From the NCBI RefSeq assembly GCF_963678795.1, contig NZ_OY787453.1, forward strand, positions 124,001 to 188,000: a stretch of DNA of 64,000 nt, in the 5' to 3' direction. The translations under genes and the position numbers were made by a program. Origin of the DNA: an uncultured Methanoregula sp. Lineage in GTDB: Archaea; Halobacteriota; Methanomicrobia; Methanomicrobiales; Methanospirillaceae. How positions within the stretch are numbered: position 1 is the stretch's first letter; each line of letters opens with the position of its first letter. The notes below the pieces were generated by a model. That model did no database searches. It saw nothing but the letters and a program-made list of their open reading frames with translations, and was not told the origin of the DNA. Below, piece by piece: positions 46,882 through 55,652 of the stretch.

Positions 46882-48333
46882 TCATGCTTTTTTCCTATCC
46901 TTCTCGCGGTACCCTTCCAGCAGCACCGTTGCGATATTCTTCACCGGTTTGTCCGTGTGGCCCATGATGTGGAACTCGCAGAAAGGGCAGGAGGTGATCA
47001 CAATATCAGCGCCGGTCTTTTTGATCTCCTCGCCCCGCTTCCTGCCGATTGCGGCAGCTTCCTCCGGGTTACCAGACCTGACCCCGCCCCCGCTCCCGCA
47101 GCAGACGGATGGCATCTCCACGAGGTCCACCACCTGCCGGATCAGATCCCGTGGCTGGTCATGGACGCCCTGACCCCGCATCAGGTGGCAGGGGTCATGG
47201 TACGTTGCTTTGATCGGGAGGCGTGCAGGGGGTTCGATGCCGTACTGCGTGAGGAGTTCGTTGATGTCGATGACCCTGAAGGGCGTTGTGTAATCGTTCT
47301 TGAGGGTTGTGCCGCAGCCGGCACACATGGTGAGGACCGTGTCGATGCCCCGTGACCGGAATGTCTCGATGTTGCGGGTCTTGAGTGTCTCCACATAGTC
47401 AAGCTGCCCGGTCCTGATAAGTGGGGAACCGCAGCAGACCTGCTCCCTGGGGATGATGACCCGGATACCGTTCCTCCGGAGCACTTCCATTGCATCGAGT
47501 GCCGACTGCTGCTGCCGGTAGTTGTACAGGCAGCCGACAAAGAACCCGACCGTGGCCTTCACCGGACCGTACGGTTCGAGAACGCCGCTCATCTTCTCAA
47601 GGAACGATTCCGCTGTGCGGGGAACACTCCGTCCTGTCTCTTTGATGAGGGCTGCCACTTCAAGGTGACGGGGCAGGGTGAAGCCCCGCTTGTTGGCATA
47701 TGACCGGAGCTTCTCGATAGCTTTTGCCGGGGTCTCGATCTCTTTTGGGCAGACCTTCCAGCACGCCTGGCAGGTGGTGCAGGTGAAGAGACCGTTCCTT
47801 ACGGCATCCGATACCCGGTTGCCGCTGTCACGGGGATCGAGAACGAGGCGCATCTCCTGCCGCATTGCGGTCGGGCCGACAAAATTCGTCACGTCCACCG
47901 CGGGACAGGCCGAGACGCAGCAGAGGCATTCGATGCAGGTCTTGAGCGGCTTGATCGCGTCGATCTCGGCTTTTGTCGGGATGACCGGTTCTCCTTTCGG
48001 CACGAGAGGGGCGATCATCTCAAGCCTCGGGAGAAGATCGGTCACGAGATCCTTCTTTACCGGCAGGTTCAGGGGCTCGATGGTGCTGTTGTTCCTGGCC
48101 TCCTCCATGCATGCGAGCACCGGCTCGCCGTTCACCCGGACCGCACAACTTCCGCACTGGCCTGAGGCGCAGGAGTAGCGGTACGAGAGTGTGGGATCGA
48201 GCGTGTCGTGGATGGCGTGGAGCACGTGGAGGACACGGGCGCCGTCATTTGTTCTGACCGTATAGGTCTCGAAGTGCGGTTCGCTGTCCTTCTCCGGGTC
48301 GAAGCGCCGGATCTTCACCGTCAGGTCCTTCAT
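46882..48333 (-). CDS. tfrB: Thiol:fumarate reductase subunit B-like (Fe-S/CCG protein)
   Basis: This 483-residue protein has a 2Fe-2S domain (CASGQCGSCAVRVNG), two 4Fe-4S motifs (CIECLCCVSACP and CTTCQACWKVCP) and two CCG domains (VCCGSPL... and SVCCGSGGGVRS...CPFC), as in HdrB. With TfrA it would reduce fumarate with coenzymes M and B, giving the CoM-S-S-CoB heterodisulfide. The start at 48333 overlaps the tfrA stop by 4 bp; the reading frame is open upstream, inside tfrA, but that is not coding. Confidence 0.93.
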   Translation of the reverse strand: MKDLTVKIRRFDPEKDSEPHFETYTVRTNDGARVLHVLHAIHDTLDPTLSYRYSCASGQCGSCAVRVNGEPVLACMEEARNNSTIEPLNLPVKKDLVTDLLPRLEMIAPLVPKGEPVIPTKAEIDAIKPLKTCIECLCCVSACPAVDVTNFVGPTAMRQEMRLVLDPRDSGNRVSDAVRNGLFTCTTCQACWKVCPKEIETPAKAIEKLRSYANKRGFTLPRHLEVAALIKETGRSVPRTAESFLEKMSGVLEPYGPVKATVGFFVGCLYNYRQQQSALDAMEVLRRNGIRVIIPREQVCCGSPLIRTGQLDYVETLKTRNIETFRSRGIDTVLTMCAGCGTTLKNDYTTPFRVIDINELLTQYGIEPPARLPIKATYHDPCHLMRGQGVHDQPRDLIRQVVDLVEMPSVCCGSGGGVRSGNPEEAAAIGRKRGEEIKKTGADIVITSCPFCEFHIMGHTDKPVKNIATVLLEGYREKDRKKA

Positions 48334-49979
48334 GCTGCACCGCCTTTCTGCTCGATTCCCTGCCCTTTCTTTGAGATGAAGGTGTGGCAGAACGGTGAAT
48401 GAGCGGCATCGTGGGTCTGCGGGATATCTTTTCGCACATGGGCTCCCCGCGACTCCTCCCGCACAAGAGCCGAGCGGCAGATGAGCGACGAGGTAAGGCA
48501 CATGTTCTCGACAATACAGCATTCCGCGAGGTTGCGGCGTGTCCCGGCTTTGAGGGGCTTATCGGCAAGAACGCCCGCTGCCGCAAGCGTGCGGTTGAGA
48601 TCGGCGGCATTCCGAAAAATTCCTGCCCCTTCCCACATAGCCTGCTGGAGCATCATCCGGACGCGGGACGGGCTTTTTGTGCCGGCCATGAAGCGGTCAA
48701 GCCGATCCTGCTGGCGCTTAACCTGTGCCGTGTCAATTCTCTTCTGCTGTTTTCTCTCATTGCCGGCAGCTTCTCCGGCCCGCTTCCCGAAGACCTGCGT
48801 CTCGGCAAGGGCATTGCCACCCAGCCGGTTTGCGCCATGCACCCCGCCAGCCACTTCGCCGCAGGCAAAAAGTCCGGGCAGGGTTGTCCGGCACTCGGTA
48901 GTAATCCGGAGTCCGCCCATAATGTGGTGGGCGGTGGGAGCGACCTCCATCGGGGTGGTGCGGATGTCTACGCCAAACGCGAGGAACTGCTCAAGCATCA
49001 CCGGCAACCGGGTCTCGATCTGCTCCCGGGACAGGTGCGTAACATCGAGATATACTCCGCCGTTTGCCGTTCCCCTCCCTGAAAGGATCTCGGTTGCGAT
49101 TGCACGGGCAACAACGTCGCGGGTCGAGAGTTCCATCCGTTCAGGGTCGTAGTTCTTCATGAACCGCTCGCCCTTGTTGTTGAGGAGCACTCCGCCTTCC
49201 CCCCGCACGGCCTCGGTCACGAGCCGGCCCCGGGCATCGTACGGGAAGATTGCACCGGTCGGGTGGAACTGGACCATCTCCATGTCGATCAGTTCCGCCC
49301 CGGCCCGGTAGCCGATGGCATACCCGTCGCCGGTCCCGCTCGAGGAGTTGGTGGAGATATCATAGACACGTGTTCCGCCGCCCGTGGCAAGGATCGTGCT
49401 GTCGGCTTTGATCAGGACGAGGCTGCCCTTCTCGTCCAGTGCCATTGCCCCGACGACGCGATCGCCGTCTTTTAAGAGGTCAATGACGGTATATTCCTGC
49501 AGGAGCGTGATACCTTTTCCCTGTGACTGGAGCCGGATGAACCCGAGCCGGTCCACGAGTGTCATCATCATCTCGTGGCCGGTCCGGTCACCTGCATAAC
49601 AGGTGCGGGGGAACCGCTGGCCGCCGAAAGGGCGCTGGGCGATCTCGTCAGAGTCCGTGGAATCGAAGACAGCTCCCCATTTCATCAGGTCGCCCATGCG
49701 GAGCGGGGCCTCGCGGGTGAGGACGCGGACGAGTTCCGGGTCGTTGAGGAATGCCCCGCCTTTCATGGTGTCCTCGTAATGGATACCGCACGAGTCCTCC
49801 CCGCGTAAAACGGCGTTGAACCCGCCTTCCGCCATCGTAGTGCATCCGCCTTTACCCACGAGCGTCTTGGAGATGAGGACCGTTTCGCCATACTGCGAAG
49901 CCTCAATGGCAGCCCGGGTCCCTGCCCCCCCGCTCCCTATCACCAGCACATGGCAATCCAGAACCTCATCTGCAAGCAT
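48330..49979 (-). CDS. tfrA: Thiol:fumarate reductase subunit A-like (flavoprotein)
   Basis: This 549-residue FAD protein belongs to the succinate dehydrogenase/fumarate reductase family. The N-terminal dinucleotide motif is VLVIGSGGAGTRAA. QFHPTGAI and GEVAGGVHGANRLGGNALAE are the fumarate reductase active-site and FAD-binding blocks, and HHIMGG the substrate histidine region. It directly precedes tfrB in the transcript. It supplies succinate and links the coenzyme M/B pool to the incomplete citric acid cycle. Confidence 0.93.
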   Translation of the reverse strand: MLADEVLDCHVLVIGSGGAGTRAAIEASQYGETVLISKTLVGKGGCTTMAEGGFNAVLRGEDSCGIHYEDTMKGGAFLNDPELVRVLTREAPLRMGDLMKWGAVFDSTDSDEIAQRPFGGQRFPRTCYAGDRTGHEMMMTLVDRLGFIRLQSQGKGITLLQEYTVIDLLKDGDRVVGAMALDEKGSLVLIKADSTILATGGGTRVYDISTNSSSGTGDGYAIGYRAGAELIDMEMVQFHPTGAIFPYDARGRLVTEAVRGEGGVLLNNKGERFMKNYDPERMELSTRDVVARAIATEILSGRGTANGGVYLDVTHLSREQIETRLPVMLEQFLAFGVDIRTTPMEVAPTAHHIMGGLRITTECRTTLPGLFACGEVAGGVHGANRLGGNALAETQVFGKRAGEAAGNERKQQKRIDTAQVKRQQDRLDRFMAGTKSPSRVRMMLQQAMWEGAGIFRNAADLNRTLAAAGVLADKPLKAGTRRNLAECCIVENMCLTSSLICRSALVREESRGAHVRKDIPQTHDAAHSPFCHTFISKKGQGIEQKGGAA

Positions 49980-50041
49980 CTTATTATTTTGTGGATCGTA
50001 TAGTTACATAAATAAATGGCACAGCACGAGTGAGAGTGACA

Positions 50042-51442
50042 ATGAGATTTTTAATGAAATTCGGCGGGACATCCGTTGCCGATGCCCAGTGTATCCGGCG
50101 CGTTGTGGATATTCTCGAACACCATCACAAAGCCGGCGATGAAGTGGCCGTCGTTGTATCAGCCCAGCGCGGTGTGACCGACCAGCTCATCGAGATCGCC
50201 CAGAAGCTTCCGACCGCAAAGGATGACTCCGCCATCGCCCCGCTGATCCAGGCCCTCAGCAAACGGCACATGACCACGCTCGAAGGGGCAGCGCCGGAAC
50301 AGGTAGCACCGGTTGGTGCTGAGATCGAGGAACGGCTCATAAGTCTCCAGAACATCCTCTTTGCTGTCTACAACCTGCGGGAACTCACTCCCCGCTCGAA
50401 GGATTATATCATCTCGTTCGGTGAGCGCCTGCTCGCTCCCATTGTTGGTGCCGCCATCCGTGAGCGGGGCATAGCCTCGACCGTCATGGACGGGTGCGAG
50501 GCAGGGATTCTCACCACATCCCAGCATGGCGAGTCAACGTCGCTTCCCGAGAGCGACGAACGGATCCAGCGCCGTATTGGCCCGCTCCTCTCAAAAGAGA
50601 TCCCGGTTATCATGGGATTCATGGGATGCACCCGCGAAGGGATTCTTACAACCCTTGGCCGGAGCGGCTCTGACTATTCCGCATCCATCATCGGCGCCGG
50701 TATCGATGCGGACGAGATCTGGATCTGGACCGATGTTGATGGGATTATGACCTGCGATCCCCGCGTGATCAACGATGCCCGCGTTATGCCCTCGTTGTCC
50801 TACCTGGAAGTTATGGAGCTCTCCTATTTCGGGGCAAAAGTGATGCACCCCCGCTCCATCGAACCCGCGATGCGCAAGAACATCCTCGTGCGGGTCAAGA
50901 ACACCTTCAACCCTGCACATCCCGGCACGGTCATCGTGCGGAACGGGCAGCGGGACAACCGCGTGGTCAAGGCCCTGACCTATATCGACAAGGTGGCGGC
51001 GATCAATATCAACGGGGCCCAGATGATCGGGAGACCCGGGGTGGCAAAGGCGATCTTCACCATCCTCGCTGACCACGAAGTGAACGTAATGATGATCTCC
51101 CAGGGTTCGAGCGAGGCCAACATCTCGCTGATCGTGGACGAGTCACACCTCATTGCCGCAGTAAAAGCGCTTACTGATCTCATGAAGCAGGGGGTTGTCC
51201 GGGAGGTATCCCACAACCCCGATGTCTGTGCAGTTGCGGTTGTCGGGGCTGGCATGGCCGGTGCACCGGGAACCGGCGGGAGGATCTTCACGGCCCTTGG
51301 CGCTGCAGAGATCAACGTGATGATGATCTCCCAGGGTTCGAGCGAGGCCAACATCTCGTTCGTTGTCCACCAGAATGACGGCCCCCGTGCAGTCCGGGTG
51401 CTTCACGACGAATTCCATCTTTCGGAGGAGAGCGATGAATAA
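50042..51442 (+). CDS. Aspartate kinase
   Basis: This enzyme phosphorylates aspartate, the first step to lysine, threonine and methionine. The 466-residue protein starts MRFLMKFGGTSVADAQ, with the KFGGTSV substrate site. The catalytic domain includes LGRSGSDYSA and WTDVDGIMTCDPR. Two C-terminal ACT domains (about 315-465) suggest end-product control. ATG 50042 is chosen over GTG 50030. A TATA-like ttacataaataaat lies at about 50005-50018. Confidence 0.95.
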   Translation: MRFLMKFGGTSVADAQCIRRVVDILEHHHKAGDEVAVVVSAQRGVTDQLIEIAQKLPTAKDDSAIAPLIQALSKRHMTTLEGAAPEQVAPVGAEIEERLISLQNILFAVYNLRELTPRSKDYIISFGERLLAPIVGAAIRERGIASTVMDGCEAGILTTSQHGESTSLPESDERIQRRIGPLLSKEIPVIMGFMGCTREGILTTLGRSGSDYSASIIGAGIDADEIWIWTDVDGIMTCDPRVINDARVMPSLSYLEVMELSYFGAKVMHPRSIEPAMRKNILVRVKNTFNPAHPGTVIVRNGQRDNRVVKALTYIDKVAAININGAQMIGRPGVAKAIFTILADHEVNVMMISQGSSEANISLIVDESHLIAAVKALTDLMKQGVVREVSHNPDVCAVAVVGAGMAGAPGTGGRIFTALGAAEINVMMISQGSSEANISFVVHQNDGPRAVRVLHDEFHLSEESDE

Positions 51443-52427
51443 CAATTCGTATGCAGCGGCGGGAGTGGATATCGATCTCGAAGCAACCGCGATAAAGTCC
51501 CTGATAAAAAACCTGACCTTCAAACGGAAAGGATCCCATAAAATGATGGGTTCGGTCGGGCACTTTGCCGGGCTGATCGATTTCGGGGAGATGGCACTCG
51601 CCCTGACTACGGATGGCGTGGGTACGAAAATGCTCGTCGCCGACCAGATGGAGGACTGGAGCACGGTGGGCATCGACTGCATGGCCATGAACGTGAACGA
51701 TCTCTATGTCATGAACGTCGAGCCGGTGGCGTTTGTCGATTACATTGCCACCGACAAGCTCTCGATTGAGAAGATGGCTCAGATTGGTATCGGGCTCAAC
51801 GAGGGTGCAAAACAGGCAAATGTCGATATTGTCGGCGGGGAGACCGCGTCCCTCAAGGGTCTCGTGAACGGCCTCGACCTTGCCGGCACCTGTCTCGGGA
51901 TGCAGAAGAAGGATAAGATCATTGCCGGGGAGAAGATCCGGCCCGGCGACAAGATCATCGGCGTCCCGTCAACCGGTGTCCACAGCAATGGCCTCTCTCT
52001 CGCCCGCAGGGTCGTGGAGAAATACGCGGGCTACGACAAGAAGTTCAAAGGCAGGAAAACATTCGGGCAGGAGCTCCTGACCCCTACCCGGATCTATCAC
52101 GAGAGCTTGGCGGTTGCCGCATCCTGCACCGTGCACGGGATGTGCCATATCACCGGAGGCGGCTTATTGAATTTCAAGCGACTCTCCAAATACGGTTTCC
52201 TCTTCGATACGCCAATCACTCCTCCGGAGATCTTCAGCTGGATCCAGAAGTCCGGCGATATCGCAGTCGAGGAGATGTACCGTACGTTCAACATGGGCAT
52301 GGGCTACGCGTATGTTGTACCGAAAAAGAGCGTGCCCGGTATCCTGAAGATGGTCAAAGGCGCTCAGGTTGTCGGAGAGGTTGTCCAGGATCCGGGCGCC
52401 TGGATTGGCAGGATCGAGATTACCTGA
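51435..52427 (+). CDS. purM: Phosphoribosylformylglycinamidine cyclo-ligase
   Basis: PurM closes the imidazole ring (AIR synthesis) in purine biosynthesis. The 330-residue protein shows YAAAGVDIDLEATAI, LALTTDGVGTKMLVAD, DIVGGETASLKG and GVHSNGLSLARRV, all typical of AIR synthase. ATG 51435 has ggaggag at 51424-51430 and overlaps the aspartate kinase stop by 8 bp, so expression is coupled. A longer in-frame start at 51363 lies inside the previous gene. Confidence 0.96.
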   Translation: MNNNSYAAAGVDIDLEATAIKSLIKNLTFKRKGSHKMMGSVGHFAGLIDFGEMALALTTDGVGTKMLVADQMEDWSTVGIDCMAMNVNDLYVMNVEPVAFVDYIATDKLSIEKMAQIGIGLNEGAKQANVDIVGGETASLKGLVNGLDLAGTCLGMQKKDKIIAGEKIRPGDKIIGVPSTGVHSNGLSLARRVVEKYAGYDKKFKGRKTFGQELLTPTRIYHESLAVAASCTVHGMCHITGGGLLNFKRLSKYGFLFDTPITPPEIFSWIQKSGDIAVEEMYRTFNMGMGYAYVVPKKSVPGILKMVKGAQVVGEVVQDPGAWIGRIEIT

Positions 52428-52557
52428 CCCGGCATCATCCAGCAGGGTATTCCTTTTTTAGTTGTTTTTCGCCCTCAATCCCGTGCATATGGTCTATGCA
52501 GTATGAGATTATGAGCGGCCTTCTCAAATCCCGCGATGAAAAAGAGGGAGAATAAAA

Positions 52558-53061
52558 TCAGAGAGTGATTTCCCGGAACTGCTTGCCAAAGACACCGCAG
52601 ATCGGGCATTTGTCGGGGACCTTGCCGACCTCTATGTTCCCGCAGATGGGACAGAGAAAGATCTTCTCCCGCGGGAGATCGGAGCCGGATTTGACCGCAT
52701 CGAGCGCTTTCCTGTAGAGACCTGCATGCACCTGCTCGGCTTTCATGGCATGCGTGAACGCAAGGAGGGCATCGCTCTTCTTCTCGCTCTCTGCTTCCCT
52801 GATGAACGCGGGATACATTGAAGTGAACTCATGGGTCTCGCCCTCGATGCTTGCTTCGAGATTCTTTGTGGTAGGACCAATTGTTGCAAGTACCTTGAGG
52901 AGCTTCTTTGCATGGATAGCCTCTGCCTCTGATGCCGCCTTATAGAGCGTTGCCACGTTCTTGAACCCCTCTTCGGCAGCTTTCTCGGAAAACGCCTGGT
53001 ATTTCCGGTTTGCCTGCGATTCGCCTGCAAACGCTTCCTTTGCATTATCGGTTGTTGCCAT
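52558..53061 (-). CDS. rbr: Rubrerythrin
   Basis: This 167-residue non-heme iron peroxidase detoxifies hydrogen peroxide in anaerobes. The ferritin-like diiron domain includes FAGESQANRKY, the EAxxxHAKKL helix and HAMKAEQVHAGLY. The C-terminus is a rubredoxin domain with CPICGNIEVGKVPDKCPIC. The reading frame extends upstream to 53235 but the conserved N-terminus starts at 53061. It is divergent from radC. Confidence 0.96.
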   Translation of the reverse strand: MATTDNAKEAFAGESQANRKYQAFSEKAAEEGFKNVATLYKAASEAEAIHAKKLLKVLATIGPTTKNLEASIEGETHEFTSMYPAFIREAESEKKSDALLAFTHAMKAEQVHAGLYRKALDAVKSGSDLPREKIFLCPICGNIEVGKVPDKCPICGVFGKQFREITL

Positions 53062-53254
53062 GAGGGAAGGTATGGAGGGTTTCTGACTTAAAGATTCTTT
53101 ATGCGGCAGGGCCGGGTGTGGTATATGATCCTTTACCGGATCGGGAATAATATATAATATAAAATATATATTTATCCGGGAAGCCGGGAATAACCGGGAC
53201 GTGGCGGACGAGTGTCGCCGCATTTTCCCGGGCAACCCCTTTCAAAGGATTACT

Positions 53255-53923
53255 ATGAAAAAAATGAAGGATCTGCCCCTGATTGACCGGCCGCGGGAAG
53301 TCATTGCACGGAAGGGGGCGTCGGCCCTCTCGGACACTGAGCTCATCGAGGCTATTATCGGCAGGGGTACAAAAAACAGGGATGTCCGGATGCTCTCACG
53401 GGAGATCTGCGGTCTCCTGCAGGAGCAAAAGCCCCACATCCGGTACGATGATCTCAGGGCGATTGACGGTGTCGGCCCGACCAGGGCATCCCAGATCATG
53501 GCGTGCTTTGAACTGGGCCGGCGTTATCTCGCACCTGCGGGACCGGACGTACGGGTTACAAAGCCCGAAGATGTCATCCCCCTCGTTGCACACCTCCGTA
53601 ACAAGCGACAGGAACACTTTGTCTGTATCACCCTGAATGGTGCCGGCGAGGTGCTCGGCAACCGGGTAATCACGGTCGGCCTCCTCAACCACAGCCTTGT
53701 CCACCCCCGGGAGGTCTTCGCCGATGCCATCGTGGACCGGGCGGCATCGGTCATCTGCGTGCACAACCACCCTTCGGGATCCCTTGAGCCAAGCCCCCAG
53801 GATATCGTTATAACTACCCAGCTCAAAGAGGCCGGCCATCTCGTGGGAATCCAGCTCATCGACCATCTCATCATCACGAGAAACGGACATGTGAGCCTGC
53901 GGGAACTGGGGCTCATCTCCTGA
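53255..53923 (+). CDS. radC: RadC-family (UPF0758) JAB/MPN domain protein
   Basis: This 222-residue protein has an N-terminal helix-hairpin-helix part (DLPLIDRPREVIARKGASALSDTELIEA is the RadC start). The C-terminal JAB domain carries the motif VHNHPSGSLEPSPQD (metal ligands HxH and downstream Asp). Despite its name, its role in DNA repair is unproven. ATG 53255 is preceded by aaaggatt. It is divergent from rubrerythrin across an AT-rich promoter region (53145-53175). Confidence 0.92.
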   Translation: MKKMKDLPLIDRPREVIARKGASALSDTELIEAIIGRGTKNRDVRMLSREICGLLQEQKPHIRYDDLRAIDGVGPTRASQIMACFELGRRYLAPAGPDVRVTKPEDVIPLVAHLRNKRQEHFVCITLNGAGEVLGNRVITVGLLNHSLVHPREVFADAIVDRAASVICVHNHPSGSLEPSPQDIVITTQLKEAGHLVGIQLIDHLIITRNGHVSLRELGLIS

Positions 53924-53984
53924 AATACCGGAGAATCCACTCTTTTAACCTCTGAAAAACGGCGCCCGGAGGGTCAGGACAGGA

Positions 53985-54587
53985 TCAGGAGTCGCTCTTC
54001 CGGGACAGGGCCCTGCCAAGCATCAGCCCCTTGTTGTAAGCGGCATCCAGGAGATCGCACCGCGTGGAAAGATCCCGTATCCTGTCCATATCATTGATGA
54101 GGAGTTCATCGCTGTACTTGCAGTCGATGATATCGAAGAATGCCTGTACGGTAAGCCTGACCCCGACAAAGACTTCCGGTACGGCCATACCGGAGATGCA
54201 GATGAAAAGCCCTCTCCTTCTCCCGATCCGCTCCTTCTCCACAAGCGGGCAGTTGCGGATGTATTTTGCCATGAAAAAGACCTGGAACCGGTCGATGAAT
54301 GACTTGAGTTTCCCGGGAATGCCCATGGTCATCACCGGCGTGGCAAGGATGATGCTGTCCGCGGATTTGATCTTCTCGTACATCTGCTGCATATCGTCGT
54401 CCATGATGCAGGTCTCGTGCTCCCTGCAGAAGAACATCTCCTTGCACGCCTCAAAATCAAGGTTCACCACGTCAATCTCTTCGACCGTGCACCCGGCATC
54501 CTCCGCTCCTTTGAGGGCCCGGTGCAGCAGGATCGCGGTGTTCCCTTCTGTCAGGGGACTGCCCAGGATCCCGACGACTTTTGCCAT
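53985..54587 (-). CDS. Flavodoxin-fold iron-sulfur flavoprotein-like oxidoreductase
   Basis: This 200-residue flavoprotein has an FMN-binding N-terminus (VVGILGSPLTEGNTAILL) and a cysteine-containing segment (CKEMFFCREHETC) similar to the cluster region of iron-sulfur flavoproteins, though with a different spacing. ILATPVMTMGIPGKLKSFIDR is the family's second FMN block. The gene lies in a redox-protein region. It is related to the two genes at 56.4-57.7 kb but diverged. Confidence 0.85.
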   Translation of the reverse strand: MAKVVGILGSPLTEGNTAILLHRALKGAEDAGCTVEEIDVVNLDFEACKEMFFCREHETCIMDDDMQQMYEKIKSADSIILATPVMTMGIPGKLKSFIDRFQVFFMAKYIRNCPLVEKERIGRRRGLFICISGMAVPEVFVGVRLTVQAFFDIIDCKYSDELLINDMDRIRDLSTRCDLLDAAYNKGLMLGRALSRKSDS

Positions 54588-54689
54588 AATACACCTTCAG
54601 GTAATTACGCAATATAACTTTGCACCTGCACAGGGGAGTTCAGCCCGTTCAGCCCGTTCTGCCCGCTCCCGGCTGGCACGAACACAACT

Positions 54690-54698
54690 GATATATAT
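54690..54698 (+). promoter_or_regulatory. TATA box of the zinc-ribbon gene
   Basis: The sequence gatatatat lies about 33-41 bases before the TTG start at 54731. Transcription would begin near 54720, just ahead of the ggtga ribosome binding site. Confidence 0.5.
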
Positions 54699-54730
54699 CT
54701 TTCACGTGAATGAGAAGTTTGGTGAGTCAT

Positions 54731-54961
54731 TTGACCGAACAGAAAACCTACAGTGCAGGCGCAAAAGTTGGCCCGGGCAAATACGTGTGTATCGACTGCG
54801 GAAAGGAGCTCACGCTCGACAAGAGCGAGCAGGATCTCCGGAAGTGTCCCTCCTGTTCCTGCGAAGAGTACCAGTGCTTCCCGATGACCCACATCCGCCC
54901 GGATGTCAAGACGCCCGAAGACGCCAAGCACCCGCCGAAACGCGGCAAAAGTAACCAGTAA
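54731..54961 (+). CDS. Small zinc-ribbon protein
   Basis: This 76-residue protein has two CxxC knuckles (YVCIDCGKE and RKCPSCSC), the pattern of a zinc ribbon or rubredoxin-like site. The product starts after a TTG (54731) supported by ggtga at 54721-54725; ATG 54710 is too close to the predicted transcription start to be preferred. It has a basic Pro/Lys-rich tail (HPPKRGKSNQ). The function is unknown; it neighbours redox genes. Confidence 0.75.
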   Translation: MTEQKTYSAGAKVGPGKYVCIDCGKELTLDKSEQDLRKCPSCSCEEYQCFPMTHIRPDVKTPEDAKHPPKRGKSNQ

Positions 54962-55087
54962 TTACTTATTTTTCCCGGCAACCTGCCGTAGTTGTGACAT
55001 CTGGTGCCGGGGATCGGTACGGGGTTAAAATGAAAAGGCCGGCCACCTGGTCAGGAATTGCTCCAGAGACCGGATAAGCAGGACATC

Positions 55088-55213
55088 ATGGTGAACGTAG
55101 CAAAGGAAGGGCAGATCTTCAAGTGCGAGATCTGCGGAAATGTTGTTGTTGTCAAAGAGGCTGGCGGCGGCGAGCTTGTCTGCTGCGGCGAGCCCATGGT
55201 ACTGGAGGAGTGA
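55088..55213 (+). CDS. Desulforedoxin-like (desulfoferrodoxin N-terminal type) small iron protein
   Basis: This 41-residue protein [17 protein letters not shown]... has CEICG and CCGEPM, the four-cysteine FeS4 site of desulforedoxin and of the N-terminal part of desulfoferrodoxin. It would be an electron carrier. It is first in a likely operon with the gene at 55217 and the peroxiredoxin; the stop at 55211 is 3 bp before the next ATG. Confidence 0.88.
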   Translation: MVNVAKEGQIFKCEICGNVVVVKEAGGGELVCCGEPMVLEE

Positions 55214-55216
55214 ATT

Positions 55217-55636
55217 ATGGTAGTAAAAAAGATGGCAGTAAAAAAACCAGCAGTAAAAAAGGCACCGGCAAAGAAGCCGGTCGTTAAAGCGGCAGCGAAG
55301 AAGGACTTGAAAGGCCTTGAGAAGAAGATCGGGAAAGTGCCGAAATTCTTCCGCGAACTGACCACGAACGAACCCGAGATGTTCGAGCTGGTCATGCGCT
55401 TTGAACAGCACATCTGGGACGATGGCAAGCTCTCGAAAAAGACCAAGAAGCTCATTGCTATCTCCATTGCTGCAGCACTGAGAGACCAGCACGCGGTCCG
55501 GGCCCAGCTTGCCGGGGCTGCAAATCTCGGGGTGACCAAGGCAGAGGTGGAAGAGGCACTCCGGGTGACATTCCTGCTCTCGGGAATGCCGGCATACGTG
55601 TACGGGAAAGCCCAGCTCGACGAAGTGATGAAGTAA
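55217..55636 (+). CDS. Carboxymuconolactone decarboxylase-like protein with histone-like tail, lacking cysteines
   Basis: This 139-residue protein starts with about 35 residues very rich in Lys, Ala, Pro and Val (MVVKKMAVKKPAVKKAPAKK), like a histone H1 tail. The remaining part is a CMD/AhpD-fold domain (KKLIAISIAAALRDQHAVRAQLAGAANLG). The CxxC active site of AhpD-type peroxidase partners is absent; there is no cysteine in the protein. The activity is therefore unknown. It sits between a desulforedoxin-like protein and a peroxiredoxin. Confidence 0.85.
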   Translation: MVVKKMAVKKPAVKKAPAKKPVVKAAAKKDLKGLEKKIGKVPKFFRELTTNEPEMFELVMRFEQHIWDDGKLSKKTKKLIAISIAAALRDQHAVRAQLAGAANLGVTKAEVEEALRVTFLLSGMPAYVYGKAQLDEVMK

Positions 55637-55652
55637 ACCGGGGGACTCTTGT

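Noticed and set aside
52142..52555. 137-residue frame overlapping the end of purM
   Set aside because: Mostly inside purM in another frame; the remaining short tail has no support.
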